DNA from: Paenibacillus sp. W2I17
GTDB lineage: Bacteria > Bacillota > Bacilli > Paenibacillales > Paenibacillaceae
Direction of reading: 5' to 3'
NCBI RefSeq assembly: GCF_030815985.1
Contig: NZ_JAUSXM010000001.1
Span: forward strand, 1,674,001 to 1,738,000
DNA length: 64,000 nucleotides
Shown: one piece after another, positions 36,978 through 45,684 of the stretch
Numbering within the stretch: position 1 is the first letter of the stretch
Layout: each line of letters starts with the position of its first letter
Translations under genes and position numbers: made by a program
Notes under the pieces: generated by a model
What the model was told of the DNA's origin: nothing
Database searches by the model: none
What the model saw: only the letters and a program-made list of their open reading frames with translations

Positions 36978-37209
36978 TATTTAAGTTGAACTAATCATTT
37001 ACACGATAACGGAGAGGACAGAAAAAACCTGAAAAAGCGAAGCGTTCGCCTAAAAGCTTTCTGAAAGAAAGCTGCATCGGAAGCATACGCTATCCCCAGA
37101 TTTTCCCCTTCGGAAAAGGGAATCAAAAAAATTCTGGGGATAACAGCGATTGGAAGGTTATTCTGTCACCGTAGTGTCAGTGTAAATAATCTTTAGTTCA
37201 ACTTATATA
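36978..37209. repeat. Interspersed MITE-like repeat, copy 3 (longest)
   Basis: 232 bp. The left end TATTTAAGTTGAACTAATCATTTACAC mirrors the right end GTGTAAATAATCTTTAGTTC running into AACTTATATA. The core has a second hairpin: TATCCCCAGATTTT pairs with the TTCTGGGGATA region around 37130. This copy contains about 40 bp (AAAGCTTTCTGAAAGAAAGC area) that the other copies lack. Confidence 0.85.
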
Positions 37210-37222
37210 ACTAGATTAGAAA

Positions 37223-38479
37223 TTAAAATGCCCAGTTGCCTTTACGGAATACCGGCTCGATTGTACCGTCCTGTAACTCACCATCGATATCCAGCTCTGC
37301 GGAACCGATCATGAAATCGACGTGTGTCAAACTCACATTGCACTCATGCTTCAGCAACTCTTCGTTCGACATCGTTGTGCCATCTTTCATGTTGAATGGA
37401 TACGCACTTCCCACAGCCAAGTGGCAAGATGCATTTTCATCAATACCCGTATTGTAAAAAATTCGATTCAAGTTGGAAATCGGGGAGTCATGCGGTACGA
37501 GTGCGACCTCACCCAGATAACGTGCTCCTTCATCAGTAGCAAACAGGTTCTTCAGATGCTCTTCACCGGATGCTGCCGTAAACGCTACAACCTGTCCATC
37601 CTTGAATGTGATTCTCATCTGGTCTACCAGTTGCCCGTTCAGGTTCAAAGGCATGGTACTGCTGACATATCCATTCACTCCACTGCGCTTAGGCATGGTG
37701 AATACTTCTTCAGTCGGCATATTGGCGACCGTGTATACACCTTGTTTATTTTCGCTACCACCGCCACCCCAGATGTGGTTGTGGACCAATTCAATTTTCA
37801 AGTCTGTACCTGGCGCACGGTAATGCAGGCTCTTATAGTTCTTTTTGTTCAGGAGATCACTCATGGTATTCAAGGTATCCAGATGTTCTCTCCAATTTTG
37901 TACAGCGTCTCCGCCATCTACACGGTTCATTTTAAAGATCGTTTCCCACATCACGTTGATTCGGTCTTCTTCCGGGATGTCGGCAAATACTTTGTTCGCC
38001 CAAGCCTTGGTTGGGGCCTTGATCAGACACCAGCTAATTTCATGGTTGCGTGTGTATTTGGCATATCCGCGACGTGCGTGTGCAGCTGCCTTAGTAGCAC
38101 GGGAAACGCTGTCGGAGTCAATTCCGTTATACAGTTCAGGATCTGGAACTTTGATCGTCAGGGTAGCGCCGCCTGCTTCCGCAAACTTCTCCATCATATC
38201 CGCTTTCCATGCTGGATAATAGTCGAAGCTGTCATTGGAACCATGTTCAAAACGACTGCGGGTAATGTTGTCGTCATCAAAGTCCACTTGTACATAATTT
38301 GCACCAGCCGCATAGGCTTTTTGCACAATCAGACGTGTGAATTCAAGCGTTTCGATGGGAGCAGTGACGAGCAGATCCTGTCCTTTTTGGATATTCACGC
38401 CGACTTTAACAACCAGCTCTGCGTATTGTTCCAATGACTTTTCAAAGGTTTGTTCAAATTGACTCATGGTTGTGTTCAC
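37223..38479 (-). CDS. M29-family metallo-aminopeptidase (AmpS/aminopeptidase T type)
   Basis: 418 residues, cytosolic, releasing N-terminal residues from peptides with two metal ions. Family landmarks are the C-terminal HLAVGSAYP segment and LTHVDFMIGS (H-x-D), which supply metal ligands, plus RSRFEHGSNDSFDYYPAW and IKAPTKAWANKVF in the N-terminal half. The length matches the family. The gene stops only 14 bp from repeat copy 3 and is preceded by a palindromic intergenic unit at 38520-38670. Confidence 0.92.
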   Translation of the reverse strand: MNTTMSQFEQTFEKSLEQYAELVVKVGVNIQKGQDLLVTAPIETLEFTRLIVQKAYAAGANYVQVDFDDDNITRSRFEHGSNDSFDYYPAWKADMMEKFAEAGGATLTIKVPDPELYNGIDSDSVSRATKAAAHARRGYAKYTRNHEISWCLIKAPTKAWANKVFADIPEEDRINVMWETIFKMNRVDGGDAVQNWREHLDTLNTMSDLLNKKNYKSLHYRAPGTDLKIELVHNHIWGGGGSENKQGVYTVANMPTEEVFTMPKRSGVNGYVSSTMPLNLNGQLVDQMRITFKDGQVVAFTAASGEEHLKNLFATDEGARYLGEVALVPHDSPISNLNRIFYNTGIDENASCHLAVGSAYPFNMKDGTTMSNEELLKHECNVSLTHVDFMIGSAELDIDGELQDGTIEPVFRKGNWAF

Positions 38480-38520
38480 TCCTGTTTCATATATTATGGC
38501 ATGGTTTGCAAACTTGGGAT

Positions 38521-38672
38521 CTGTTGAGTGGCCGTTACAGCGAAGGATCGTTCTTTAGATCGTCGTTGTCTCCAAATTTTCTTCATCGTATTTTTCAAAG
38601 GTTAAAATTCGGAGACAAATACGACCACTATCGCTTCTGCAGAATCGATTCCTTCTCTTTCACTACGCAGGC
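38521..38672. repeat. Palindromic intergenic unit
   Basis: A central inverted repeat with CGTTGTCTCCAAATTTT (38564-38580) facing AAAATTCGGAGACAAATACG (38604-38623). It is flanked by GGCCGTTACAGCGAAGGATCG on one side and TATCGCTTCTGCAGAATCGA on the other. It looks like another intergenic repeat class, distinct from the TATATAA-bounded family, and is seen once here. Confidence 0.5.
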
Positions 38673-38705
38673 TTAATATCTAAAATTTCATTTATATAAA
38701 ACGAT

Positions 38706-40298
38706 TTAACCATTACGTTTTTCTTGTTCGCGCAACTCAATCCGGCGGATTTTACCAGAGTTGGTCTTTGGCAGATCCGTAACGAATTCGATCTTACGTG
38801 GATATTTATAAGGTGCTGTAATTTCTTTGACGTGGTGTTGCAATTCACGCATCAGTTCTGGTGAAGCCAGTGAATCGTCTCTCAACACGACAAAAGCTTT
38901 GACAATATTGCCGCGGATCTCATCCGGACTTGCAACCACCGCGCATTCCTTCACACTGGCGTGTTTCATGAGTGCTTCTTCCACTTCGAATGGTCCAATC
39001 GTGTAACCCGAACTAATGATAATATCGTCACTGCGGCCTTCAAACCAGAAGTAACCTTCTTCGTCTTTGCGTGCACGGTCCCCTGTTACAAAATAATCGC
39101 CACGCTGATTCGCTTCCTTCCGTCCCTCATCCTGATAATAGGACCGGAACAAGGCTGGCATCTCTTTGTGCACCGCGATATCTCCTACTTCACCCGGAGG
39201 AACAGGTTGTCCCTCATCGTCAATAATTTCAATCAATCCAGGTGTAATCGACTGACCCATCGAGCCAATACGTACAGGCGCATCTTTGAGACTGCCGATT
39301 AACAACGTGCTCTCGGTCTGTCCATATCCGTCTCGAATAGTCAGGTCAAAGTGACGCTGGAAGATTTCAATGACTTCCTGATTGAGCGGTTCACCCGCTG
39401 AAACAGCACTGCGCAGATGAGACAGGTCATAATGTCCAAGATCATCGGCTTTGGCCATCAACCGATATTCCGTTGGTGTACAGCAAAGGACATTAATTTG
39501 ATGTTCCTGCATCAGTTCCAGATAACGCTTGGGCTGGAATGATCCATTGTAGACCAGTCCAGTCGCGCCTCTTCCGAGTACCGACAGGAACGGACTCCAG
39601 ATCCATTTTTGCCAGCCAGGTGCAGCCGTTGCCCATACCGTATCTGAAGGTTGAATATCCAGCCATAATGAAGAAGCGATTCGCAGGTGGGCATATCCCC
39701 AACCGTGGCTATGTACAACTCCTTTGGGATTACCTGTTGTGCCCGAAGTATAAGCAAGAATAGCCGTATCATCACGATGAGTCTCCACCGCAGCCATCTC
39801 TTCGGGTTGATTCTGCATTAACTGATGCACATTCACCCAACCTTCAGCAGGTACGCTAACTTCTTCATTCGGTGATGCCACGATGCGATGTGCCAGTGAC
39901 GGCAGATCCGCGTCCATCTTCTCCACTTCCGAGGTCGTCTCGGACCATACAATAACAGCCCGCGCCTCAGAGTGACGCAGACGATATTCCAGATCTTTTG
40001 CCCGTAACATCTCGGAGGAAGGAATAACGGCAATCCCCAATTTCAGACAAGCAATATAAATGACATAGGCAATAATACGGCGTGGTACCATGACCAACAC
40101 CCGATCACCCTTCTCTAGTCCAAGTTCACGCAAACCTCCAGCAAGACGATTTGCCTGCTTGAATAAATCACCATACGTGATCTCTTCCAATTCTCGTTGA
40201 TCGCTGAGCCATCTAAGTGCAATCCGGTCTGATGGATGATTCTCCATCTCGGATGTCAGGTTATAGCTTTCAGGCGAAATCCACTGTTCAAAGTTCAA
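38706..40298 (-). CDS. Acyl-CoA synthetase, AMP-forming
   Basis: 530 residues of the ANL superfamily, making acyl-CoA from an acid, ATP and CoA through an acyl-adenylate. The P-loop is LAYTSGTTGNPKGVVHSHG (about 168); A5 is RDGYGQTE; A7 is FVTGDRARKDEEGYFWFEGR; and A10 has the catalytic lysine in PKTNSGKIRRIELR. The closest match is the medium-chain/acetyl-CoA synthetase-like (AcsM) branch. The acid substrate cannot be read from sequence alone. It has a small dyad about 75 bp upstream and appears monocistronic. Confidence 0.9.
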   Translation of the reverse strand: MNFEQWISPESYNLTSEMENHPSDRIALRWLSDQRELEEITYGDLFKQANRLAGGLRELGLEKGDRVLVMVPRRIIAYVIYIACLKLGIAVIPSSEMLRAKDLEYRLRHSEARAVIVWSETTSEVEKMDADLPSLAHRIVASPNEEVSVPAEGWVNVHQLMQNQPEEMAAVETHRDDTAILAYTSGTTGNPKGVVHSHGWGYAHLRIASSLWLDIQPSDTVWATAAPGWQKWIWSPFLSVLGRGATGLVYNGSFQPKRYLELMQEHQINVLCCTPTEYRLMAKADDLGHYDLSHLRSAVSAGEPLNQEVIEIFQRHFDLTIRDGYGQTESTLLIGSLKDAPVRIGSMGQSITPGLIEIIDDEGQPVPPGEVGDIAVHKEMPALFRSYYQDEGRKEANQRGDYFVTGDRARKDEEGYFWFEGRSDDIIISSGYTIGPFEVEEALMKHASVKECAVVASPDEIRGNIVKAFVVLRDDSLASPELMRELQHHVKEITAPYKYPRKIEFVTDLPKTNSGKIRRIELREQEKRNG

Positions 40299-40370
40299 AT
40301 GGAGCCTCTCCTTCGTAGTTCAATTGTATAGCTTCTATATATTATACCCTAAATCCTAGGACCAGGTGCT

Positions 40371-40385
40371 ATGAACTAGGTTCAT
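40371..40385. promoter_or_regulatory. Small dyad upstream of the acyl-CoA synthetase gene
   Basis: ATGAAC-TAG-GTTCAT, 73 bp before the start. Possible operator; no adjacent regulator. Confidence 0.3.
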
Positions 40386-40460
40386 TCTGAAAAAAATAAA
40401 CATAGGTCAATTAATGAACTATTATAATAGATCTTATCCTATAAAGAAAATGACATATAC

Positions 40461-40500
40461 AAAATGGCGCCTTCCTGATTGATCAGGTAGGCGCCATTTC
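40461..40500 (-). terminator. Terminator after the aldo/keto reductase gene
   Basis: AAATGGCGCC/GGCGCCATTT outside and CCTGA/TCAGG inside, flanked by A- and T-rich sequence. Confidence 0.75.
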
Positions 40501-40564
40501 ATTCTTCATTTATATTACATTAGTTTTACCTAACTATAATTTTCACACAGCTATACTGTGTATG

Positions 40565-41569
40565 TTACCACGGATAATTACCCATTCCGTCCAAAATGCT
40601 TTCGATCTCATTCAACTCTTCCGTTGTCAGATCCGGTGCCTGGAGGGCAGCCACGTTTTCTTCAATCTGGGACACACGGCTTGCACCAATCAATGCAGAG
40701 GTTACACGGTTACCACGCAAGATCCAGTTCAGAGCCAGTTGAGAGATCGTCTGACCTCTTCGCTCCGCAACCGCCTGAAGCGCATCGAACTTGGCAATCC
40801 GTTCGTCCGTGTAAGCTTCTTTTTTCAAATTGCCTGTTGGATTGGCGCGTTCTTCCTTGATCTTATCGACATATTTATTCGTCAACTGACCGCGGCCGAG
40901 TGGACAGAATACAATGGAACCTACGCCTTGCTCATCCAGTACGTCTTGCAGACCGTCTTCAATCCAGCGATTCAACATCGAGTAGTTTGGCTGATGAACC
41001 AGACACGGCGTACCTAGACGACGAAGAATGGTTACCGCTTCTTGCGTCTGTTCTGCATTATAATTGGACAAGCCCACATATAGAGCTTTACCTTGGCGCA
41101 CGATATGATCCAATGCCGTCATCGTTTCTTCCAATGGCGTGTCCGGATCTGGACGGTGATGATAGAAAATGTCTACATAATCCAGTCCCATCCGACCAAG
41201 ACTTTGATCGAGACTGGCAATCAGGTTTTTGCGGGAGCCCCACTCGCCGTAAGGTCCACTCCACATATGGTAGCCTGCCTTAGACGAGATGAGCAGTTCA
41301 TCCCGGTAAGGACGCAGATGTTTTTTGTAAATCACGCCAAAGTTCTCTTCCGCTGATCCTGGAGGTGGACCATAGTTATTCGCCAGATCGAAATGGTTAA
41401 TTCCGAGGTCAAAGGCACGCAAAATCATTTCTTCCTGAATTTCCAATGTACGGTTGCCACCAAAGTTCTGCCATAAACCCAGCGCAATTTGCGGCAGTCT
41501 GATTCCGGATTTGCCGGAACGTACATATTTCATCTCATCATATCGTTGTTCACTCGCAGTATAGGGCAT
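40565..41569 (-). CDS. Aldo/keto reductase (YghZ/glyceraldehyde-3-phosphate reductase-like)
   Basis: 334 residues from ATG 41569, preceded by AGGAAAGTGAG; the frame reaches GTG 41581. It is a TIM-barrel NADPH-dependent carbonyl reductase of the AKR14/YghZ group. The tetrad is visible as FDLANNYG (Asp, Tyr), SSKAGY (Lys) and FYHHRPD (His). It would reduce aldehydes such as methylglyoxal or L-glyceraldehyde 3-phosphate (family knowledge). It is divergent from an AraC regulator, which may control it. Confidence 0.92.
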   Translation of the reverse strand: MPYTASEQRYDEMKYVRSGKSGIRLPQIALGLWQNFGGNRTLEIQEEMILRAFDLGINHFDLANNYGPPPGSAEENFGVIYKKHLRPYRDELLISSKAGYHMWSGPYGEWGSRKNLIASLDQSLGRMGLDYVDIFYHHRPDPDTPLEETMTALDHIVRQGKALYVGLSNYNAEQTQEAVTILRRLGTPCLVHQPNYSMLNRWIEDGLQDVLDEQGVGSIVFCPLGRGQLTNKYVDKIKEERANPTGNLKKEAYTDERIAKFDALQAVAERRGQTISQLALNWILRGNRVTSALIGASRVSQIEENVAALQAPDLTTEELNEIESILDGMGNYPW

Positions 41570-41770
41570 CGTTATTCTCACTTTCCTGTAAGGTTTGTTG
41601 AATTCCTTTTCATCTTAGACATTTTCCTGGATAAACGATATGGCATTTCACTTTGAACATATGGAATAATGATTGTTATCTATATATAATAATGTTAAAT
41701 AATTAATATTTTCAGATATTTAGTATGTTAAAATGCAAGATGAGACGAAATCGTACAGGAGTGAATACCC

Positions 41771-42616
41771 TTGATTACGTATATGTTCAAAAACAATCAT
41801 TTTCAGGAGCTTCAGCTCCTTCATTATGGAACCGAAGCCTGTACACCAGGCCACCACTTTGGCCCTGCCATGCGAGACTATTACAAAATTCATTATATTC
41901 TGAATGGTAAAGGCACCTTCGAAGTTGGTGGCAAAACGTATACCCTGCACAAAGGACAAGGATTTCTGATCGTTCCGCATTCCGTCGTGCATTACGAAGC
42001 AGATCAGGATGATCCATGGGAATACAGCTGGGTTGCTTTTCAAGGCAGCAATAGTTCTTCCTTTTTACAGCAGGCCTGTCTGTCCGAGCATCACCCGATT
42101 TTTGAACTGGGCAATGAGGATGACGAGATGCGATCCTGCCTGCACCGAATGATCAATTCCCGCAATACCCACAAAGGTTGGGAGATTAGCATGACTGGTT
42201 TGCTGTATCAATTCTTCTCCATTTTGATTGATCAGGCCAACTCCGAGCATCTTCAACCCATGCCGGATTATTCGAAGGAAACGTACGTTACGCAAGTGAT
42301 GGACTTTATCGAAATGAACTACGCCAATGCCATTACCGTGCAATCCATCGCAGCCCATGTCGGTTTGCAGCGCAGTTATCTGTGCTCTCTCTTCAAGGAC
42401 CAGATGGGAAGCAGTATTCAGTCGTATCTGGTTCATTACCGGATGCGCAGGGCTGCCGAATTGACCCTTGATCCGGGTCTGACCATTGGTGATATTGCCC
42501 GTTCTGTGGGCTATACCGATCAATTGCTTTTCTCCAAAATGTTCAAAAAAGTGATGGGCGAAGCGCCCACCTATTATCGCAAACATAAAACAGCACCCTC
42601 CCAGTTAAGTTGTTAA
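41771..42616 (+). CDS. AraC-family transcriptional regulator
   Basis: 281 residues from TTG 41771, ten bases after AGGAG; the next ATG (41783) is too far. An N-terminal cupin sensor (YILNGKGTFEVGGKTYTLHKGQGFLIVP) is followed by two helix-turn-helices (ITVQSIAAHVGLQRSYLCSLFK and TIGDIARSVGYTDQLLFSKMFKKVMGEAPTYYR). This arrangement is typical of regulators of carbohydrate genes. It is divergent from the aldo/keto reductase with a 200-bp AT-rich gap. Confidence 0.9.
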   Translation: MITYMFKNNHFQELQLLHYGTEACTPGHHFGPAMRDYYKIHYILNGKGTFEVGGKTYTLHKGQGFLIVPHSVVHYEADQDDPWEYSWVAFQGSNSSSFLQQACLSEHHPIFELGNEDDEMRSCLHRMINSRNTHKGWEISMTGLLYQFFSILIDQANSEHLQPMPDYSKETYVTQVMDFIEMNYANAITVQSIAAHVGLQRSYLCSLFKDQMGSSIQSYLVHYRMRRAAELTLDPGLTIGDIARSVGYTDQLLFSKMFKKVMGEAPTYYRKHKTAPSQLSC

Positions 42617-42635
42617 TTGGGAAGGTGCTGTTTTT
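42590..42635. terminator. Terminator shared by AraC gene and Asp23 operon
   Basis: ACAGCACCCTCCCAGTTAA pairs with TTAATTGGGAAGGTGCTGT, then TTTT. The left arm overlaps the end of the AraC gene. Confidence 0.8.
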
Positions 42636-42684
42636 GCCAATCGTTTATCCTATAATCGTTATTCCTTACATTCTTTTCATTGGT

Positions 42685-43083
42685 TTATACCGTCTCCGGC
42701 ATGGATATGCCAACAACTTGCACTTTGATTTCATCGACCATAACGCCGGCTAATTGTTCTACAGCCTGTTGAACATTATGTTGAAGTTCACGACAGACCT
42801 CGTGCATCTTGTTGCCATATTGAATGTTGATGCGCAACTGAATGGTTGCCTGATCGTCTTTGACGTGTACGTCAATCCCTTTTTGCAGACTCTTGCCGCT
42901 GATACTCTTGGCAATCCCTTCAGTCAGTCCAACGGACATGGAGGATACGCCAGCCGTTGATTGAGCGGCCATCCCCACGATCTTGGATAACACATCATTC
43001 GAGATGTGAATGGTACCCATTTGAACAGATTGAGGTGCGATATATTCAGGTTCATTGTATTGTTTTTCGATAATTTCAGACAT
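42685..43083 (-). CDS. Asp23/Gls24 family envelope stress protein
   Basis: 132 residues from ATG 43083, with GAAGGAG eight bases upstream; a GTG at 43092 is less well placed. A single Asp23 domain: GTIHISNDVLSKIVGMAAQS and GKSLQKGIDVHV, then a helix IQYGNKMHEVCRELQHNVQQ and VDEIKVQVVGI. Family members coat the inner face of the membrane and accumulate in alkaline or envelope stress. It is the last gene of a unit with an AI-2E-type permease and a two-component system, 28 bp after the permease. Confidence 0.88.
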   Translation of the reverse strand: MSEIIEKQYNEPEYIAPQSVQMGTIHISNDVLSKIVGMAAQSTAGVSSMSVGLTEGIAKSISGKSLQKGIDVHVKDDQATIQLRINIQYGNKMHEVCRELQHNVQQAVEQLAGVMVDEIKVQVVGISMPETV

Positions 43084-43111
43084 GTGCTCCACTCCTTCGA
43101 ATAATTAAATT

Positions 43112-44206
43112 CTATGCATTCTGCCATTTGTCCTTGAAGAACATGTTATAGATTCGAACCAAAAGAATTTTAACGATCATATAAACCGGGATAATAATCA
43201 GGATGGCAATAATTCCACCCAGGTCGCCTGCACCCAACACCAGAATGATGGTCGTGAGCGGGTGAATATCCAGCTTTTTGCCGAATACGTACGGTGCTAC
43301 CAGGTTGTCCTGAATCTGCTGAGCGACGAGAATAATAATCAGAGACCAGATGGCAACCGATGGTGATACCACGAGACCCATGATCACAATAGGTACGGAC
43401 GACACAATCGCGCCGATAAACGGAACAAAGTTCATGATGACCGCAATAACCGTGAGCAGTAATGCGTACGGTAGTCCAATGATCAGGAAACCAATATACA
43501 TCAATACACCCAGCGCCAGATTCACCAAAACTCTTCCCACAATAAAACCACTCAGTGCCTGATCAATCTCAATTACAACTTCACGGCTGTCATTTTGGAA
43601 ACGTTTTGGAGCGATATGTGCCAGTTTACGACCAAATTTCTCGCCTTGTAACAGCATATAGAACAAAAGGATCGGTAGTGTAAACAAGATGATCGCAAAA
43701 CTGGAAACAAGTGAGAAAAATCCACTTACATAGTTGGTTACAAAGTTAAATCCTTTGTTGATATACTCCGTGATCTGGGAGAAAGGTGTCGAGCCCTCAG
43801 GGAACAAGGCCTGAATGGCACCATTTTGCTCCAGCTCTCTCAGCTGTTCACTTAATGAATTAATTAGACTTGGTGCGTTATCAACCAGATTGATCAGTTG
43901 CTCACGTAACGATGGCCATAAACCAATGATGAAGAACACTCCCAGAATAGCAATAACCAGATAGATTAGCAAAATACTTAGCGTGCGATTTATTTTCTTT
44001 TTCTCCATATAATTCACAAGCGGCCTTAGCAGATAATAAAAGAACACCGACAACATCATCGGCACGGTAATGACCGTGATCATGGTGACGAGCGGCTGAA
44101 AGATGAAGCTTACACGTGATAATAAATAGATATTAACCAATATCAGCGCCAGTGCAATACTGAACCGGACAAACGTATTTACTTTGAACAAAATATTTCC
44201 CTCCAC
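43112..44206 (-). CDS. AI-2E/PerM family permease
   Basis: 364 residues, seven to eight membrane helices with a soluble region at about 90-150 between helices 3 and 4. The C-terminal half is conserved: LPILLFYMLLQGEKFG, GLPYALLLTVIAVIMNFVPFIG and AQQIQDNLVAPYVFGKKLDIHPLTTI. Some members export the autoinducer AI-2 and others are Na+/H+ antiporters, so the substrate is open. It starts 20 bp after the histidine kinase gene and is surely co-transcribed. Confidence 0.9.
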   Translation of the reverse strand: MEGNILFKVNTFVRFSIALALILVNIYLLSRVSFIFQPLVTMITVITVPMMLSVFFYYLLRPLVNYMEKKKINRTLSILLIYLVIAILGVFFIIGLWPSLREQLINLVDNAPSLINSLSEQLRELEQNGAIQALFPEGSTPFSQITEYINKGFNFVTNYVSGFFSLVSSFAIILFTLPILLFYMLLQGEKFGRKLAHIAPKRFQNDSREVVIEIDQALSGFIVGRVLVNLALGVLMYIGFLIIGLPYALLLTVIAVIMNFVPFIGAIVSSVPIVIMGLVVSPSVAIWSLIIILVAQQIQDNLVAPYVFGKKLDIHPLTTIILVLGAGDLGGIIAILIIIPVYMIVKILLVRIYNMFFKDKWQNA

Positions 44207-44226
44207 ATGGACATTTCTTCTCTTAT

Positions 44227-45684
44227 TTAATTTGGAATCTCAATGGTAAAAACGGTGGTCTCTCGCCCACGCCGGGAAAGGATCAGCCGTCCGCCCATTT
44301 TCTCTGTATTACGTCGTGCGATGGACAAACCAAGTCCGGTGCCTCCTGTCGCTGTCCGCGCCTCATCCCCTCGTACAAACGGGTCAAAGATGGTTGACCA
44401 CAGTTCTTGTGGTATGCCCACTCCGTTATCTGCCACCTCTATCACCACATGGGTATGAAGCGGAATGAGTTCGACGCGCAGTTCGGTCCCGATTGGATTA
44501 TAAGACAGAGCATTGGTAATCAGATTCTGGATGACTCTGGATAACAGCTCCGGATCGTACCTCGCGTAGATCACCTCATCAGGAACAAGTACATGAAGGA
44601 CAAACTGTTTCTGTTCAATCTCCCCATAGGTATCTGCCATAATCTCGCGCAGGAATTCTCCAATCTCTCTTCTCTGAATATGCATGCGAAAATCGGGCGA
44701 ATCCACCTTGAGCAGCTCCAGCATATTCTGTATCATGCGTGCAACTTGAACAGACTTGTTATAGATGTATCCCAGGTATCTTTGCTGCCTGTCCTTGTCC
44801 TCCCCACGTCCTTCCACCAATGCCTGCGCATATCCCTGTATGGATGTTATCGGTGTCTTCAGATCATGTGATAAGTCTACAATCAGTCGCTGTTTGCTCT
44901 CTTCGGCGTAACGTTTCTCCGCAGAGGTGTTCTCAATGACATCCGCCATGTAGTTAAAGGTCTCACCAATCTGGACAAACTCTCTCTCAGCTGAAATTGA
45001 CATCCGTGTACTATAATTCCCCTGTATCATCTGCGTAAGACCCGAGGAGAGGATGCTGAGTGGTTTTTTGATTCTCCGTGCGACCCAATAGCTATAGACA
45101 AAGATCAACAATAAAACCAAACCGATGCCAATCATAATGTAAAAGGATAATGGATGTTTCAGATTGGTAATCAACTGATTATCATTAATTCGCACGCTGA
45201 CCAGATCACGCGGAATTTTGAGCAATACATACGCTGCCGCTCCTTCTGTCGAGAGAGGAGTGATCGAATAATAGTATTCCTGGTCACTCCGATTTTCCAG
45301 TCCATCATACAGATCAGCTTCACTGTATTGTGTGAACGCATCTTGCTTGTCTCCCACATGACGAATGACATTGCGATTCGCATCCAGAATCTCAATCCAG
45401 CCACCGCTGTCCTTGAGACGTTGAATCTCTGTGTCTTTGCCTTTCGACACCGAACCTCCACCGGAATAAAATTCGTTCTCCAGCTCTTCCACATATACGT
45501 GGGCTTCAACATTCAGATCCGGATCAACCACCTGATCCGAAATGCGAAAATCCACGACATCCAGTGAAACCATAAGGTACACAATCAATACCAGTAACAG
45601 CAAAAAGAAGTTGAACAGCAAGAAGTCCAGTGTCAGGGATGTCTGCAACAGTCGCTTTTCTCTAGCTTTCCATGGGCGCTTCAA
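44227..45684 (-). CDS. Sensor histidine kinase
   Basis: 485 residues. A membrane helix at about 17-42, an extracytoplasmic sensor domain (about 43-178), a second helix (179-202), HAMP (SYWVARRIKKPLSILSSGL), HisKA with the phosphorylated His in VDLSHDLKTPITS, and HATPase with NLITNALSYNP, DNGVGIP and GGTGLGLSIARR. Its start overlaps the response regulator stop by 23 bp. It probably senses an envelope signal, judging from the permease and Asp23 downstream. Confidence 0.92.
   Translation of the reverse strand: MKRPWKAREKRLLQTSLTLDFLLFNFFLLLLVLIVYLMVSLDVVDFRISDQVVDPDLNVEAHVYVEELENEFYSGGGSVSKGKDTEIQRLKDSGGWIEILDANRNVIRHVGDKQDAFTQYSEADLYDGLENRSDQEYYYSITPLSTEGAAAYVLLKIPRDLVSVRINDNQLITNLKHPLSFYIMIGIGLVLLLIFVYSYWVARRIKKPLSILSSGLTQMIQGNYSTRMSISAEREFVQIGETFNYMADVIENTSAEKRYAEESKQRLIVDLSHDLKTPITSIQGYAQALVEGRGEDKDRQQRYLGYIYNKSVQVARMIQNMLELLKVDSPDFRMHIQRREIGEFLREIMADTYGEIEQKQFVLHVLVPDEVIYARYDPELLSRVIQNLITNALSYNPIGTELRVELIPLHTHVVIEVADNGVGIPQELWSTIFDPFVRGDEARTATGGTGLGLSIARRNTEKMGGRLILSRRGRETTVFTIEIPN

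Noticed and set aside
37322..38437. Plus-strand open frame of 371 codons
   Set aside because: It is antisense to the clear M29 aminopeptidase gene. It has Cys/Ile/Phe-rich nonsense composition and no recognisable domain.
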